Assembly: GCA_910583675.1 (NCBI GenBank)
Contig: CAJTYH010000004.1
Coordinates: forward strand, 1 to 64,000
Direction: 5' to 3'
Length of the DNA: 64,000 nt
Source of the DNA: an uncultured Muribaculaceae bacterium
GTDB lineage: Bacteria > Bacteroidota > Bacteroidia > Bacteroidales > Muribaculaceae
Positions 17,267 to 25,658 of this stretch are shown here, piece by piece. The translations under genes were made by a program, and so were the position numbers. The first letter of the stretch is position 1. Each line of letters starts with the position of its first letter. Under the pieces are notes generated by a model. That model searched no databases and had not been told where the DNA came from. It was given only the letters and a program-made list of their open reading frames with translations.

Positions 17267-17313
17267 TGACAATTTTGTCATAAATTCCCATACTTGCGTG
17301 ACAAAAAAGTCAC
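17267..17313. repeat. Two TGAC/GTCA dyads upstream of dnaK
   Basis: TGACAATTTTGTCA (17267-17280, arms TGACAA/TTGTCA) and GTGACAAAAAAGTCAC (17298-17313, arms GTGAC/GTCAC). Their centres are 32 bases apart, about three helical turns, and lie 220-270 bases before the dnaK start. They could be operators; no known regulator is assigned. Confidence 0.45.
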
Positions 17314-17370
17314 ATACAATAAAGGACGCAACAGCCACACGAGATCAATCCATGCAATCAAGACATTTAA

Positions 17371-17413
17371 TGGCGCCATGTCAATATTTGCAGTTAAATT
17401 TGACATGGCGCCA
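17371..17413. repeat. Perfect 14-base inverted repeat upstream of dnaK
   Basis: TGGCGCCATGTCAA (17371-17384) and TTGACATGGCGCCA (17400-17413) with a 15-base spacer. There is no T-run on either side, so it is a poor terminator; an operator or RNA hairpin is more likely. The spacer and the sequence just to the right share a near repeat: ATTTGCAGTTAAATTTGA at 17386 and ATTTGCAGCTAAATTGAA at 17429. Confidence 0.6.
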
Positions 17414-17655
17414 CACTTCAAAAGAAAGATTTGCAGCTAAATTGAAATGTATGTAAGACCTAATAGAAAAGTAGAATAGTCAATCTCTGAAATCAGACAA
17501 ATAAAGTCTGACCAACAAACAATCCTTACCTTAGAAAATGCCCCACTGGCATTCCATAATCTCGTTAAAACAATTATAAAATCACATCCCTTAAAGACAG
17601 ATACTACTTATGGCTTTAATCCACCCATCCCACCATTATATCTGGTATATATGGG

Positions 17656-18159
17656 TCAACGGTAATCCTTCAGCATCTCCTGCAACCTCTTGCGTGCAAA
17701 GAATATGCGACTCTTCACCGTACCAAGAGGAAGATCCATTTTTTCGGCAATCTCATTGTATTTGTAACCGGCAACATGCATTGAAAACGGGATTCTGTAT
17801 TCATCACTGAAAGAATTTATTGCAGCCGTTATCTCGGAAGCGGCAATGGAGCCTTCGGGAGTATCCAGTCCGGATTCCTGAGGCAGATTCAGATGATAAA
17901 GATCCTCCGTCTGGTCGATGACAGTCGCCGAGCGTACCACCTTGCGGTAATTATTGATAAATATATTACGCATGATGGTGAACACCCACCCCTTGAAGTT
18001 CACATTGTCCACATACTTATCCTCGTTATCGAGAGCCTTGAGGGTGGTATCCTGAAGCAAGTCATAGGCGTCATCACGATTGGATGTAAGCATGTAGGCA
18101 AAGTTCAGAAGGTTACTCTGGAGACTTAAAAGTTTTGATTGGAAATTCTGCGAACTCAT
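17656..18159 (-). CDS. ECF-type RNA polymerase sigma factor
   Basis: A 167-residue group 4 (ECF) sigma factor. Region 2 holds LLNFAYMLTSNRDDAYDLLQDT (residues about 17-38) and the polymerase-binding FKGWVFTIMRNIFINNYRK helix. Region 4 ends in YKYNEIAEKMDLPLGTVKSRIFFARKRLQEML, the usual -35-recognition helix-turn-helix. No anti-sigma gene is next to it, since the following gene in the same direction is dnaK 610 bases on. A near-ideal vegetative promoter stands upstream, so it is probably made constitutively and controlled otherwise (inference). Confidence 0.93.
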   Translation of the reverse strand: MSSQNFQSKLLSLQSNLLNFAYMLTSNRDDAYDLLQDTTLKALDNEDKYVDNVNFKGWVFTIMRNIFINNYRKVVRSATVIDQTEDLYHLNLPQESGLDTPEGSIAASEITAAINSFSDEYRIPFSMHVAGYKYNEIAEKMDLPLGTVKSRIFFARKRLQEMLKDYR

Positions 18160-18264
18160 AATAGATAGTTTTTAGGTGATCAGATATTTTGTTTTCATGG
18201 CCTTCGACATGGAAGACCGAATCTCTTATGGCTACATATGCGTAACAAGTTTGTAACTACATTG

Positions 18265-18295
18265 CAAATGTATGAACTATTTTTGAAGTGGCAAA
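18265..18295 (-). promoter_or_regulatory. Promoter of the ECF sigma gene
   Basis: On the minus strand TTTG (18295-18292) and TACATTTG (18272-18265) are spaced by exactly 19 bases, matching both Bacteroidetes consensus elements. The predicted transcript start is near 18258, about 100 bases before the sigma factor start codon. Confidence 0.7.
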
Positions 18296-18609
18296 ATTTT
18301 TCGACACTTTTTTGTAACATTTTTGTAAATAAAATCTCATAAAGCGAATAACTCTTTGACACAAAGAGAATTGTATAAATGTTAAAATTTCACACAATGT
18401 TACACTGCATAAAATAACGAAATAAATACGCACCTGACACAAGGCAATGTGAATTACAAGACCGCTTTACAGTACATGTTACATTATCACGAAATCATTG
18501 TAACACTACCACTACATAATCCATAAACCCACGATTCGACCATTGAGATTATTTTCCACGATGGCAACAAATAACCGCGAAATTCCAATGCTTGACACAA
18601 AATTTATTG

Positions 18610-18617
18610 TAACTTTG
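18610..18617 (+). promoter_or_regulatory. -7 element for the GH27 gene
   Basis: TAACTTTG fits TAnnTTTG exactly, 57 bases before the chosen ATG. No TTTG is present at the usual -33 distance, so the promoter may need an activator. Confidence 0.5.
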
Positions 18618-18674
18618 GTCTACCTTAAACTCTAACAACGCCAAACGTATGATTTGGCATATATCATTTCACAA

Positions 18675-20903
18675 ATGAAATCAAAATTTTCAATCATCCT
18701 CCTTGCGACTTCTCTATGCACAGGAGGGATCAGTGCACAGACACTCACATTCCCGACGGCGAAATTCAAGGCCGGTGACTCTCAAGAATGGAAAAACTCC
18801 GATTACGATGACGCGTCCTGGCAGACGTTGGATGTCAGCCGCACATGGGACAGCCAAGGTGTGCCTTCCGACACGCATTTCGGATGGTACAGGTTTCACG
18901 TACGTCCGACTAAAGCCATGCTTGACAATTCCGATCTCAAGGAGTTCGTGGAATTTGACCTTGGCACGATAGACGACGTGGATGAGGCATACCTCAACGG
19001 TGTACTTATCGGCAAAACAGGCCATATGCCTGGCGACAAAGGAGAATACAGCGCACTATTCAATGTGCCGCGCAAATACACCGTAAAGGCCAACGACAAA
19101 AATATACGATGGGATCAGGACAATGTGCTGGCCGTACGTTGCTACAGTGGAAACGCTCCCGGGGGTATGTTCGGCGGACATGTCAGCATAAGCGTACCCG
19201 ACAGAATAGACGGAGGCTCAATAAGTTTCACTCAGGAAAACTTTGACAAGCTGCCCACATATACGGTCTCGCTTAATGACACATTCAAAACCCCGCTATC
19301 AGGAACCCTGTCCATAGAGGTAACGGACATGGAAACCGGGAAGGTGACGGACAACATTACAAAAAAAGTTTCCGCCACCCAGAACAAACCTGCCAAAGTG
19401 ACACTCCCCTACGACAAATTCGACTGCCTGAGGGTAAAGGCCACCTTCACCGACAAAAAGAGCGGAAAACAGATCACAGCATCTTACACACCGAAATATA
19501 TCCTCACGCCCCCCGCACCGGAGGCACCGCGCTTCAATACCACACCGTTATATGGAGTACGCCCCGGATCACCGATCCATTTCAGGTTCGGAGTATCGGG
19601 AGAACGCCCCATGACCATAACATCGTCAGACCTTCCTGCCGGGCTTAAAATCAATCCTGAAAACGGAGCACTAAGCGGCAAACTTGACAAAGCCGGAGAT
19701 TATACGTTCACCGTAACCGCCAAAAACAGCAAGGGGGAAGCCACCCAGAAATTTACAATCAAGGTCGGTAGCCGCATCGCCCTCACTCCCCCGATGGGAT
19801 GGAACAGCTGGAACTGCTGGGGACTGAGCGTCTCTCAGGACAAAGTGGTATCAAGCGCAAAAGCACTTCTGGAAAAAGGTCTCGCCGACTATGGATACGC
19901 TTATATAAACATTGATGACGCATGGGAAGCCCCGGGACGCAATCCCGACGGAACAATAGCAGTAAACGACAAATTCCCCGACATGAAAGGACTTGGCGAC
20001 TGGCTCCACGACGAAGGACTAAAGTTCGGCATCTACTCCTCTCCCGGCGACCTCACATGCGGAAACTATCTTGGTTCGCTTGACCATGAGCAACAAGATG
20101 CGGAAACATACAACTCATGGGGTATTGACTATCTCAAATACGACTGGTGCGGATACTGGCGCAAACATGCACAGGAACCCGACAAAGAGACCCTCGCATC
20201 ATACATCCGCCCATATCTGCTGATGGAGGGATTCCTGCGCGAACAGCCCCGTGACATATTCTACAGCCTCTGCCAATATGGCATGCAGGACGTTTGGAAA
20301 TGGGGAGAGTGCGTGGATGCCAATTCATGGCGCACGACCGGCGACATAACTGACACATGGGAATCCCTATATGACATCGGCTTCGTTCAGCAGGCAGATC
20401 TCCATCCCTACTCACGTCCCGGCGCATGGAACGATCCCGACATGCTCATAGTAGGCAAGGTAGGATGGAGCGACAACCTTCGCGACTCGCGTCTCACACC
20501 CGACGAGCAGTATACCCACATCACACTCTGGACACTCCTTGCCGCAAACATGCTCATAGGCTGCGACCTTGCGCAGCTTGACGATTTCACTATAAACCTC
20601 CTATGCAACAATGAGGTCAACGCCGTGAATCAAGACACACTCGGCAAACAGGCCAAGCGCGACGTGCTTGACGGCGACATACAGATATGGAGCCGTCCGT
20701 TGAGCGATGGTAGCCGTGCAATAGGCATCTTCAACGTAGGTACCGAAGAACAAAACGTCGACTTCAACAAGTATAAGAAAGCACTCGGTCTCGGACACAT
20801 CAGCAACATACGTGACCTCTGGCGTCAGAAAGACATCTCTACGACTGACACCAACTATCTGATAGCTCCCCACGGAGTTCGATACATAAAAGTAACGGAA
20901 TAA
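18675..20903 (+). CDS. Multidomain alpha-galactosidase, GH27
   Basis: A 742-residue exported retaining glycosidase that should remove terminal alpha-galactose. It has a signal peptide (about 1-22, ending ISAQ), a galactose-binding-like jelly roll (about 25-175) and a linker beta domain (about 185-275). A putative Ig domain follows (about 285-365; LPAGLKINPENGALSG), then the GH27 barrel opening with LTPPMGWNSWNCWG. The nucleophile is Asp490 in YLKYDWCGY and the acid/base lies in AWNDPDML (about 587). A C-terminal beta domain follows. I chose ATG 18675 over the in-frame TTG at 18654 because it begins the signal peptide. No SusC/SusD pair is nearby, so it is not in a classical polysaccharide locus. 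Confidence 0.92.
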   Translation: MKSKFSIILLATSLCTGGISAQTLTFPTAKFKAGDSQEWKNSDYDDASWQTLDVSRTWDSQGVPSDTHFGWYRFHVRPTKAMLDNSDLKEFVEFDLGTIDDVDEAYLNGVLIGKTGHMPGDKGEYSALFNVPRKYTVKANDKNIRWDQDNVLAVRCYSGNAPGGMFGGHVSISVPDRIDGGSISFTQENFDKLPTYTVSLNDTFKTPLSGTLSIEVTDMETGKVTDNITKKVSATQNKPAKVTLPYDKFDCLRVKATFTDKKSGKQITASYTPKYILTPPAPEAPRFNTTPLYGVRPGSPIHFRFGVSGERPMTITSSDLPAGLKINPENGALSGKLDKAGDYTFTVTAKNSKGEATQKFTIKVGSRIALTPPMGWNSWNCWGLSVSQDKVVSSAKALLEKGLADYGYAYINIDDAWEAPGRNPDGTIAVNDKFPDMKGLGDWLHDEGLKFGIYSSPGDLTCGNYLGSLDHEQQDAETYNSWGIDYLKYDWCGYWRKHAQEPDKETLASYIRPYLLMEGFLREQPRDIFYSLCQYGMQDVWKWGECVDANSWRTTGDITDTWESLYDIGFVQQADLHPYSRPGAWNDPDMLIVGKVGWSDNLRDSRLTPDEQYTHITLWTLLAANMLIGCDLAQLDDFTINLLCNNEVNAVNQDTLGKQAKRDVLDGDIQIWSRPLSDGSRAIGIFNVGTEEQNVDFNKYKKALGLGHISNIRDLWRQKDISTTDTNYLIAPHGVRYIKVTE

Positions 20904-20924
20904 CAGACACCTTACTCATAACGG

Positions 20925-20970
20925 ATCCCCTTCCGAAGAGACATATTCAATGTCATCTTGGGAAGGGGAT
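20925..20970. terminator. Bidirectional terminator between GH27 and folC
   Basis: Arms ATCCCCTTCC (20925-20934) and GGAAGGGGAT (20961-20970) pair perfectly. The inner sequence extends the helix (AAGA/TCTT and GACAT/ATGTC with one bulge), leaving a 5-base loop. It lies between two converging genes. Confidence 0.75.
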
Positions 20971-20996
20971 TATTCATACTCCGACCGTCAATCCGC

Positions 20997-22289
20997 TTAT
21001 TTCTTCAGGTCTTTCAACAGGTCGGCCACAATGAAAGTACTCCCCCCGATAAAAATAGAAGCCGGGGAAGCAGCCAACGCCTCTTCATAGGCATCGCTCA
21101 CACCCGCCACCGCGCGGCCTTGGAATCCCTCACGGGCGGCAGTTGCCGCAAGCTCAACCGCCGGCAATGCCCGAGGAATATCCGCATTTGTAAATATATA
21201 TGTGGCATCCTTAGGCAGCATTGGAAAAATGTGCGACGTGTCCTTATCACTTACAAAACCCAGCACTATCGTCAACGGGCGCGGCAGCCTTTCAAGCTGC
21301 GGGGCAAGATATTCCCAACCGCCCTCATTGTGCCCGGTATCGCAAATTGTCAACGGACTATCTGAGATCCGCATCCAACGCCCCATCAAGCCGGTATAGT
21401 CACACACATGCCTGAATCCATCTACAACTGAACAATCCGGGACTTTCCAACCCAGACGCTTAAGCTCCCTGAGCGCCCCGAGCACGGTAATGGAATTCTC
21501 CATCTGGCAATCCCCGGTCAACTGGTACTCCAGGTCACCGAACTCCGTCCCGCATATCTTTAGCATTCCTTCGCCAGTACGACCGAATGTGGCATCAGGA
21601 AACAAGTCCACCGTCAAACGTGGGATAGCCCCGCATTTGCAAGCCTGCCCCTTGAGAAATTCCCGTATATGCCCCTTTGGTTCGCCGATTACCACAGGAA
21701 TTCCCGCCCGCATTATGCCAGCCTTCTCGGTAGCTATCGCCTCCAGCGTATTTCCAAGCTGAGCCATATGGTCAAAAGAGATATTCGTGATCACAGACAA
21801 CATTGGATCCACAATATTGGTAGAGTCAAGACGACCACCCAACCCGACCTCTATGACAGCGACATCCACCTTGCTCCGACTGAACCAGTCAAAAGCCATC
21901 ACGGTTGTAAGTTCAAAGAAAGACGGATGGAAATTCTCTCCGAATCCAGATTCCACATACTCCTCCACGAAACGCGCCACATCGTCGCACGGTATCATTT
22001 TGCCGTTTACTCTCATCCGTTCACGGAAATCCACAAGATGCGGAGATGTGTACAACCCGACCTTGTAGCCGGCAGATTGCAGCACTGCAGCTATTGTATG
22101 GGAAGTCGAACCCTTTCCGTTGGTTCCGGCCACATGCACCACAGGGTAATCCAAATGAGGATTGCCGAAAGCATGAGCCAGTTCGGTAACGGTCTGCAAT
22201 CCGGGCTTGTAAGCCGCAGCCCCGATGGATTGAAACTGGGGCGTCTGAAGATACAGGAATTCCACCGCCTCGTCATATGTCATACGCAT
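20997..22289 (-). CDS. folC: Folylpolyglutamate/dihydrofolate synthase
   Basis: A 430-residue Mur-ligase-fold enzyme that adds glutamate to dihydropteroate or folates using ATP. The P-loop is VAGTNGKGSTSHT (about residues 52-64), followed by GLYTSPHLVDFRERMRVNG and a Mur central domain with TNISFDHMAQLGNTLEAIATEKAGI. The C-terminal domain begins near GRWMRISDSPLTICDTGHNE. The length is normal. A start two codons in is equally possible. The chromate transporter gene ends 10 bases before its start, so folC ends that minus-strand cluster (glmS, chrA pair, folC). Confidence 0.95.
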   Translation of the reverse strand: MRMTYDEAVEFLYLQTPQFQSIGAAAYKPGLQTVTELAHAFGNPHLDYPVVHVAGTNGKGSTSHTIAAVLQSAGYKVGLYTSPHLVDFRERMRVNGKMIPCDDVARFVEEYVESGFGENFHPSFFELTTVMAFDWFSRSKVDVAVIEVGLGGRLDSTNIVDPMLSVITNISFDHMAQLGNTLEAIATEKAGIMRAGIPVVIGEPKGHIREFLKGQACKCGAIPRLTVDLFPDATFGRTGEGMLKICGTEFGDLEYQLTGDCQMENSITVLGALRELKRLGWKVPDCSVVDGFRHVCDYTGLMGRWMRISDSPLTICDTGHNEGGWEYLAPQLERLPRPLTIVLGFVSDKDTSHIFPMLPKDATYIFTNADIPRALPAVELAATAAREGFQGRAVAGVSDAYEEALAASPASIFIGGSTFIVADLLKDLKK

Positions 22290-22299
22290 AAGTAGATCG

Positions 22300-22866
22300 T
22301 CAATAATATATTATAAAACCTGCCAGACCTGAAAGCAATATCACCAATATGGGGTGTATTCTGGTGAAAAGCACCATTGCCAAAGCAGCACACGCAATGA
22401 CAACTGAAATTATGATTTCTCCGGTCCCCGTACCGAAATTAGCCCCGTTCATCAGCAAGAGGGCCGCTGAAGCGATCAGACCTATGACCACCGGGCGCAA
22501 CCCCATGAAAATGCCACGTACAACCACACTTTCCTTATGCCTCTTGATGAAATGGCTTGTATAAGCCACCAGAAGAAAAGACGGAAGTACTACAACCAAG
22601 GTACATATTACGGAACCGAGTACTCCCCACAACGGACTGTCAAAACCGGCATGAAGCGGAGCCGCATAACCTATATAAGTAGCGGAATTTATGCCGATAG
22701 GTCCCGGAGTCATCTGGGATATGGCCACGATATCAGTAAACATCTTATCAGTGATCCAGCCAGGGCCTACTATCTCGCGTTCGATAAGAGACAGCATCGC
22801 ATACCCACCGCCGAAACCGAAAAGACCGATTTTCAGATAACTCCAGATAAGTTTTAGGTATATCAT
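22300..22866 (-). CDS. chrA: Chromate transporter, short form (second half)
   Basis: A 188-residue membrane protein that is one half of the CHR family. It has the family start motif FGFGGGYAMLSLIEREIV (about residues 16-33), then the ISQMTPGPIGINSATYIGY loop and four to five hydrophobic spans. Short CHR proteins work as pairs with opposite topology. The partner lies 54 bases upstream in the same direction. Real substrates in anaerobes are not established; chromate/sulfate exchange is known for long ChrA proteins. Confidence 0.88.
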   Translation of the reverse strand: MIYLKLIWSYLKIGLFGFGGGYAMLSLIEREIVGPGWITDKMFTDIVAISQMTPGPIGINSATYIGYAAPLHAGFDSPLWGVLGSVICTLVVVLPSFLLVAYTSHFIKRHKESVVVRGIFMGLRPVVIGLIASAALLLMNGANFGTGTGEIIISVVIACAALAMVLFTRIHPILVILLSGLAGFIIYY

Positions 22867-22920
22867 TAACTTGCCAATTAAAACTGATCAATTGATATAA
22901 ACAACCGTAACCATTCAGGC

Positions 22921-23544
22921 TCACTTTTCACCCGTCAACCCATCATCCTCATCCTCCAGTTTCTTGATCTGCGCGTCAGTCAAAAGACGTTCCTGATGTT
23001 TCAGCCACATATATCCCGCAACGCCCCCTAAAACGATGAACATTATGGGATTAGAGACATACGGTATGCCTGACCATATCAGCAATGCCACCAACACAGG
23101 TATCCATACCGTTTTCCATCCGATATGGGAAGCCTTGGCCGTAGTTATTACAGGAGCGATAATCAGGGCAACGACAGCCGGACGTATACCACGGAAGATC
23201 GAACTCACCACATGGTTGTTCTGGATCAGATCAGGGGTAAGAAACATAGCTATCCCCAATATGATCAGGAAACATGGCATTATAGTACCAAAGGCGGCAG
23301 CAATGCTCCCCTTCATGCCACGCAACCTGTCACCTACTGCCACGGATATGTTTACCGCCAGGATTCCCGGAAGCGATTGAGCCACTGCAAGAAGGTCAAG
23401 AAACTCCTCCCGCTCGATCCACCGGCGGTTTTCCACCACCTCCCGCTCGATCAAGGATATCATTGCCCATCCTCCTCCGAAAGTAAACGCCCCTATACGC
23501 ACGAACGAAGAAAACAATTGAACGTACAGATTGCCTGTTTTCAT
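22921..23544 (-). CDS. chrA: Chromate transporter, short form (first half)
   Basis: A 207-residue partner of the other short CHR protein. FTFGGGWAMISLIEREVV opens the domain and AQSLPGILAVNISVAVG is the second conserved loop, with hydrophobic spans throughout. The tail is charged and cytoplasmic (LLTDAQIKKLEDEDD). I chose ATG 23544 over the upstream GTG at 23559, because the GTG lies only 2 bases from the glmS stop and the ATG begins the conserved part. It follows glmS in the same direction within 20 bases and is probably co-transcribed with it. Confidence 0.88.
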   Translation of the reverse strand: MKTGNLYVQLFSSFVRIGAFTFGGGWAMISLIEREVVENRRWIEREEFLDLLAVAQSLPGILAVNISVAVGDRLRGMKGSIAAAFGTIMPCFLIILGIAMFLTPDLIQNNHVVSSIFRGIRPAVVALIIAPVITTAKASHIGWKTVWIPVLVALLIWSGIPYVSNPIMFIVLGGVAGYMWLKHQERLLTDAQIKKLEDEDDGLTGEK

Positions 23545-23561
23545 CGGACAAGACACCAAGA

Positions 23562-25406
23562 TTATTCAACGGTAACCGACTTCGCAAGATTGCGCGGCAT
23601 ATCCACATTGCACCCCTTCTTTATGGCAATGTGATAAGCCAGCAATTGCAACGGAACGGAAACTATCACCGGCGACACGCATTCGGGAACTTTCGGTATC
23701 TCGAGCACATGATCGGCAATTTCCTTGATCGTGGTATCACCCTTGGTGACAACTGCGATTACAGAACCTCCACGGGCTTTGACCTGCTGGATGTTGGAAA
23801 TGATCTTCTCATGCATCTCGTCGTCGGGTGCTATGACCACTGTGGGAAGTTCATGATCTATCAGCGCTATAGGGCCGTGTTTCATTTCTGCGGCAGGATA
23901 CCCCTCTGCATGTATGTAGCTGATCTCCTTGAGCTTCAAAGCGCCTTCAAGAGCGCTCGGATAATTGTATCCCCTACCGAGATACAGGAAATTATGCACA
24001 TATGTATATATGCCTGACAGTTTTTCGATACTGTCATTGAGCTTGAGCGTCTGTCTTATAAGCGACGGAAGCGCCCTGATCGCGTCGGCGATTTGCAAAC
24101 GGGTTTCCTTGGAAATGGTATTTTTGAGAGTGCCGATCGCCAGTGCGAGCATCGTCAAAACCGTCACCTGGCCTGTAAATGCCTTCGTAGAGGCCACACC
24201 TATCTCCGGGCCGACATGGATATAAGTACCTGAATCCGTAGCACGCGCGATCGAAGAACCCACCACATTACAGATGCCATATACGAATGCGCCACACCTG
24301 CGAGCCATCTGTATGGCAGCCAAGGTGTCGGCGGTTTCACCGGATTGTGATATGGCTATGACAATGTCATCGGAGGTAAGAACCGGATTGCTGTATCTGA
24401 ATTCGCTCGCATATTCCACTTCGACAGGTATACGCGCTATTTCCTGAAGAAGACGCTTACCTATAAGACCAGCATGCCAGGATGTACCACACGCCACTAT
24501 GACCACACGGTGAGCATTGAGAAAGCGCTCCTTGTGCTCGGTCACACCCGACAGCAGAACTTCGTCGCCGGATGCAGCCACACGTCCGCGGATGCAGTCA
24601 TGGATCGTGCGCGGCTGCTCAAAGATCTCCTTAAGCATGAAATGAGGATACCCTCCCTTTTCAAGTTGGGACACGGACATCCGCAATGTCTTTATGTCAA
24701 TGGCAGACGGCACATTGTCTGAATTTACGATCTGCAAGGGTTCTCCCCTTCGGATGATCGCGATCTCGTCGTCGTTCAGGTATACTACCTTGTCAGTAAA
24801 TTCTATTATCGGAGTTGCATCGGATGCCAGAAAAGTCTCCCCCTCCCCTATACCGATCACCAACGGCGAACTCTTGCGTGCGCCGATCACCATATCAGGT
24901 TCATTCGTATCCACCACCGCTATGGCATAAGCGCCTACGACCTCCTTCAACGCACCGCGCACTGCATCCACCAACGAACAATCGTTCTTTTCCTTGATGT
25001 ATTCTATCAACTGCACCAGCACTTCCGTATCTGTCTCGCTCTTGAAAGTGCAGCCTTCAAGTTCCAGAGCCTCCTTAAGCACATGATAGTTCTCGATAGT
25101 CCCGTTATGCACAAGGGCGATATTACCGCTACGGCTTATATGGGGATGGGCGTTCGTATCATTAGGTTCACCATGTGTAGCCCAACGGGTATGAGCAATA
25201 CCGATGGTTCCATGAACGTCCTTTTCACCACAAAACCGCTCAAGATCGGCAACCTTGCCACGGGTCTTATACACATTCAATTTGTTGCCAGGAGCCATAA
25301 GGGCTACTCCGGACGAGTCATAACCACGGTATTCCAGACGATGAAGACCCTTTATCAAAATTTCATACGCAGGCTTATCACCTAAATAACCTACAATTCC
25401 ACACAT
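23562..25406 (-). CDS. glmS: Glutamine-fructose-6-phosphate aminotransferase
   Basis: A 614-residue enzyme making glucosamine-6-phosphate from fructose-6-phosphate and glutamine, the first step to UDP-GlcNAc for peptidoglycan and lipid A. It has an N-terminal class II glutaminase with Cys2 (CGIVGYLG) and LEYRGYDSSG. Two SIS domains follow, with VACGTSWHAG and ISQSGETADT near residue 350 and HAEGYPAAEMKHGPIAL near residue 490. It ends in the family's NLAKSVTVE tail. The length is standard. A -7 element lies 142 bases upstream, giving a leader of about 135 bases that contains a dyad (25503-25531). Confidence 0.97.
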   Translation of the reverse strand: MCGIVGYLGDKPAYEILIKGLHRLEYRGYDSSGVALMAPGNKLNVYKTRGKVADLERFCGEKDVHGTIGIAHTRWATHGEPNDTNAHPHISRSGNIALVHNGTIENYHVLKEALELEGCTFKSETDTEVLVQLIEYIKEKNDCSLVDAVRGALKEVVGAYAIAVVDTNEPDMVIGARKSSPLVIGIGEGETFLASDATPIIEFTDKVVYLNDDEIAIIRRGEPLQIVNSDNVPSAIDIKTLRMSVSQLEKGGYPHFMLKEIFEQPRTIHDCIRGRVAASGDEVLLSGVTEHKERFLNAHRVVIVACGTSWHAGLIGKRLLQEIARIPVEVEYASEFRYSNPVLTSDDIVIAISQSGETADTLAAIQMARRCGAFVYGICNVVGSSIARATDSGTYIHVGPEIGVASTKAFTGQVTVLTMLALAIGTLKNTISKETRLQIADAIRALPSLIRQTLKLNDSIEKLSGIYTYVHNFLYLGRGYNYPSALEGALKLKEISYIHAEGYPAAEMKHGPIALIDHELPTVVIAPDDEMHEKIISNIQQVKARGGSVIAVVTKGDTTIKEIADHVLEIPKVPECVSPVIVSVPLQLLAYHIAIKKGCNVDMPRNLAKSVTVE

Positions 25407-25502
25407 AATATGTACCTGTTTTTGATGAACCTAAATGCTGATTGAAGTAAAATTTCCAGATACGGCATAATATCGCAATACCTGTGACACAAATAAAAAC
25501 AC

Positions 25503-25531
25503 TTTCGGCAACAGACAGTCTGTCACCGAAA
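25503..25531 (-). promoter_or_regulatory. Dyad in the glmS leader
   Basis: TTTCGG (25503-25508) and CCGAAA (25526-25531) enclose a second symmetric core, AGAC-A-GTCT. It sits just inside the predicted glmS transcript start. There is no match to the glmS ribozyme core. It may be an operator or a 5' hairpin. Confidence 0.4.
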
Positions 25532-25547
25532 ACAGCTTTTTGCGATG

Positions 25548-25555
25548 CAAAGTTA
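25548..25555 (-). promoter_or_regulatory. -7 element of the glmS promoter
   Basis: On the minus strand this reads TAACTTTG, exact to TAnnTTTG. A TTTG (25581-25578) stands 22 bases farther upstream, slightly wider than the usual 19-21. Confidence 0.55.
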
Positions 25556-25600
25556 GTAATTCTCCTCCGTTCTCAATCAAAAAGAAAAAAATTTCTTAAA

Positions 25601-25631
25601 GACGGGCGGATAAAAAATTTCGTCCGTCCCC
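25601..25631 (-). terminator. Terminator after the glycosyltransferase pair
   Basis: On the minus strand GGACGGA (25629-25623) pairs with TCCGCCC (25610-25604) with one wobble. It is followed by a T-rich run (AAATTTTTTTC near 25590-25580). It lies about 30 bases beyond the glycosyltransferase stop. Confidence 0.5.
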
Positions 25632-25658
25632 TTTCCGGCAAGAAAAGACTGTATTATA

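Larger units (their letters stand above)
17046..17655. other. Long intergenic region between ECF sigma gene and dnaK
   Basis: A 610-base stretch with no convincing gene. It must hold the dnaK promoter, but no exact TAnnTTTG was found on the minus strand. It contains three dyads (17267-17280, 17298-17313 and 17371-17413) and a direct repeat pair (17386-17403 and 17429-17446), described separately. Confidence 0.7.
18160..18674. other. Divergent intergenic region between sigma factor and GH27 genes
   Basis: A 515-base AT-rich stretch with no plausible gene. It contains the sigma-gene promoter (18265-18295) and a -7 match for the GH27 gene (18610-18617). The middle (18300-18560) is unexplained; no tRNA-like or strong hairpin structure was seen. 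Confidence 0.7.

Noticed and set aside
17046..17300. CIRCE-type heat-shock operator before dnaK
   Set aside because: No TTAGCACTC-N9-GAGTGCTAA-like repeat found on either strand.
25407..25541. glmS ribozyme in the glmS leader
   Set aside because: The conserved ribozyme core and pseudoknot sequences are not present, and the element is known from Firmicutes.
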